Shown: piece by piece, positions 63,170-64,000 of the stretch
Numbering within the stretch: the first letter of the stretch is position 1
Layout of the letters: each line of letters opens with the position of its first letter
Assembly: GCA_030734395.1 (NCBI GenBank)
Contig: JAUZTG010000039.1
Coordinates: 1-64,000 of the forward strand
Reading direction: 5' to 3'
Source of the DNA: Sarocladium kiliense
Taxonomy: Eukaryota > Ascomycota > Sordariomycetes > Hypocreales > Sarocladiaceae
Length of the DNA: 64,000 nucleotides
Notes under the pieces: generated by a model
The model's database searches: none
The model's input: the letters and a program-made list of their open reading frames with translations, nothing else
Told to the model about the DNA's origin: nothing
Translations under genes and position numbers: made by a program

Positions 63170-64000
63170 TGGGGCACCGAAGATAGACGAGGCTGGGGCC
63201 AGCTCTGGGTCGTAGGAGCCGCCGTACCTTGGCGGCAGCGACGGATTCTGAAGTGTGTGGAGTATAGGAGGATCTCTTAAGAGCGAGCCCCAACCGGTGA
63301 ATAGCGCTTGAGCTGGCAGACAGTGGATATTGAATGGGTTGCTGCCTTGTCCCGAACGCCGCTCGCGCGTTGTTGTGTAAGCCGAGTACACACCCCAGCG
63401 GAACTGATACTTGTGATGACGGCCTGTGGTCTGCAAAGAGCGATCCACTCATGCGTAGTTGAGGGTACTGTGAGACATCAAAACAAGAGCTTGAGGCTTT
63501 AGGCTGAGAGGTCGGTCAGGGGCACGCGCGGATAGGTCGCGATATGCGGCCGAGTGGTGATGACGCAAATAGATGCTAGGTCACAGGATACGAGAAGATT
63601 GAAGCCGCGAGTCCCGCGCTTGATGAGGTGGAAAAAGCAAAAGAAGGGCAGACTAGGGATGAGTACACGGTATTACACAGACTTTGAATGGCATGAATGG
63701 CTGCTGGAGGATGTTGGAGATGCTTCAGGATGATGCGGACGTCGTTGGTGTTCACTAAGGTACCTGGGCCAGCCTGATGACTACACGGGGGGAGAGGGAA
63801 GGGGGGGGGGGGGGGGGGACCCGCGTACACCGTGCGTCATGACACTGTGATCGCTCGACAGCCCCCCCACAGCCAAGTGAGCGGGGTGCTGCAAGCACTG
63901 TCACAGCGGGGCTGAGGCATGTTTCAGCAACCCCTCTCCACAAGCCTGTGGACATACTTGCACTGTGCCGATCACGCAGCGGTTCACGTGCCTGTTCCCG
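63170..64000. other. Window end: promoter side of the F-box gene
   Basis: The sequence upstream of the F-box gene includes an 18-base G run and only short featureless frames. No gene is supported. Confidence 0.5.
63801..63818. repeat. Poly-G run of 18
   Basis: Eighteen consecutive G, preceded by GGAGAGGGAA. Such a run can form a G-quadruplex in DNA and is prone to slippage and to sequencing error. Confidence 0.9.

Noticed and set aside
1..64000. CRISPR arrays, rRNA genes or phage-like modules
   Set aside because: No regularly spaced repeats, rRNA-like segments or phage genes were seen; the gene structures are eukaryotic.

Overview
The window is nuclear DNA of a filamentous ascomycete (Pezizomycotina). 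Many genes are broken by short introns of about 50-100 bases with GT...AG ends (several with CTAAC-like branch sites), and protein-coding genes sit on both strands with separate promoters. The families present (ornithine N5-monooxygenase, a ferrichrome-type synthetase, an AA11 polysaccharide monooxygenase, a Zn2Cys6 regulator) are typical of this group. I cannot name the species. Exon borders were read by eye from splice signals; in every multi-exon model the joined length is a multiple of three and the protein family continues across the joints.

Layout. 1-2774 is low-complexity and AT-rich DNA with gene-like debris. It is followed by a small secreted cysteine-rich protein (2775-3197), a chitin-type LPMO (AA11) with three CBM1 modules and an apparent frameshift (3833-5202, minus), and a secreted LVIVD/choice-of-anchor-B protein in eight exons (7021-8897, minus). 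The centre is a hydroxamate siderophore locus: a Zn2Cys6 regulator (9780-11996, minus), a SidA-type L-ornithine N5-monooxygenase (13187-14926, minus) and, divergent from it, a 4,869-residue ferrichrome-type NRPS (17781-32442, plus). The 2.85 kb shared promoter has four perfect ATCWGATAA motifs, three of them within 35 bases. This is the consensus of iron-sensing GATA repressors (SreA/SRE1/Urbs1 type).

Next come a DUF1479 protein with a long low-complexity N-terminus (32757-35276, minus), a 4.2 kb stretch with no gene I can support, and a divergent choline oxidase / betaine aldehyde dehydrogenase pair (39478-41115 minus; 43082-44611 plus) that should turn choline into glycine betaine. A short-chain dehydrogenase (44708-45558) and a 3-ketosteroid-dehydrogenase-like flavoprotein (46019-47857) follow on the minus strand.

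From 49018 on the DNA is mostly housekeeping: a polytopic membrane protein of unknown function, a Urn1-like WW/FF splicing protein, a DPP1-type lipid phosphatase, proteasome subunit alpha-3, a Bye1-type PHD/TFIIS/SPOC protein, Mediator Med7, a ZNF830-like zinc-finger protein and an F-box protein.

How the genes work together: SidA makes N5-hydroxyornithine, the NRPS assembles the acylated product into a ferrichrome-like peptide, and the shared promoter suggests joint repression by iron. The Zn2Cys6 gene could be a local regulator, but that is inferred from position only. The best leads for novelty are the siderophore locus (its control region and the unusual A-T-C-A-T-C-T-C-A-T-C-T-C-T-C order) and the triple-CBM1 AA11 gene.
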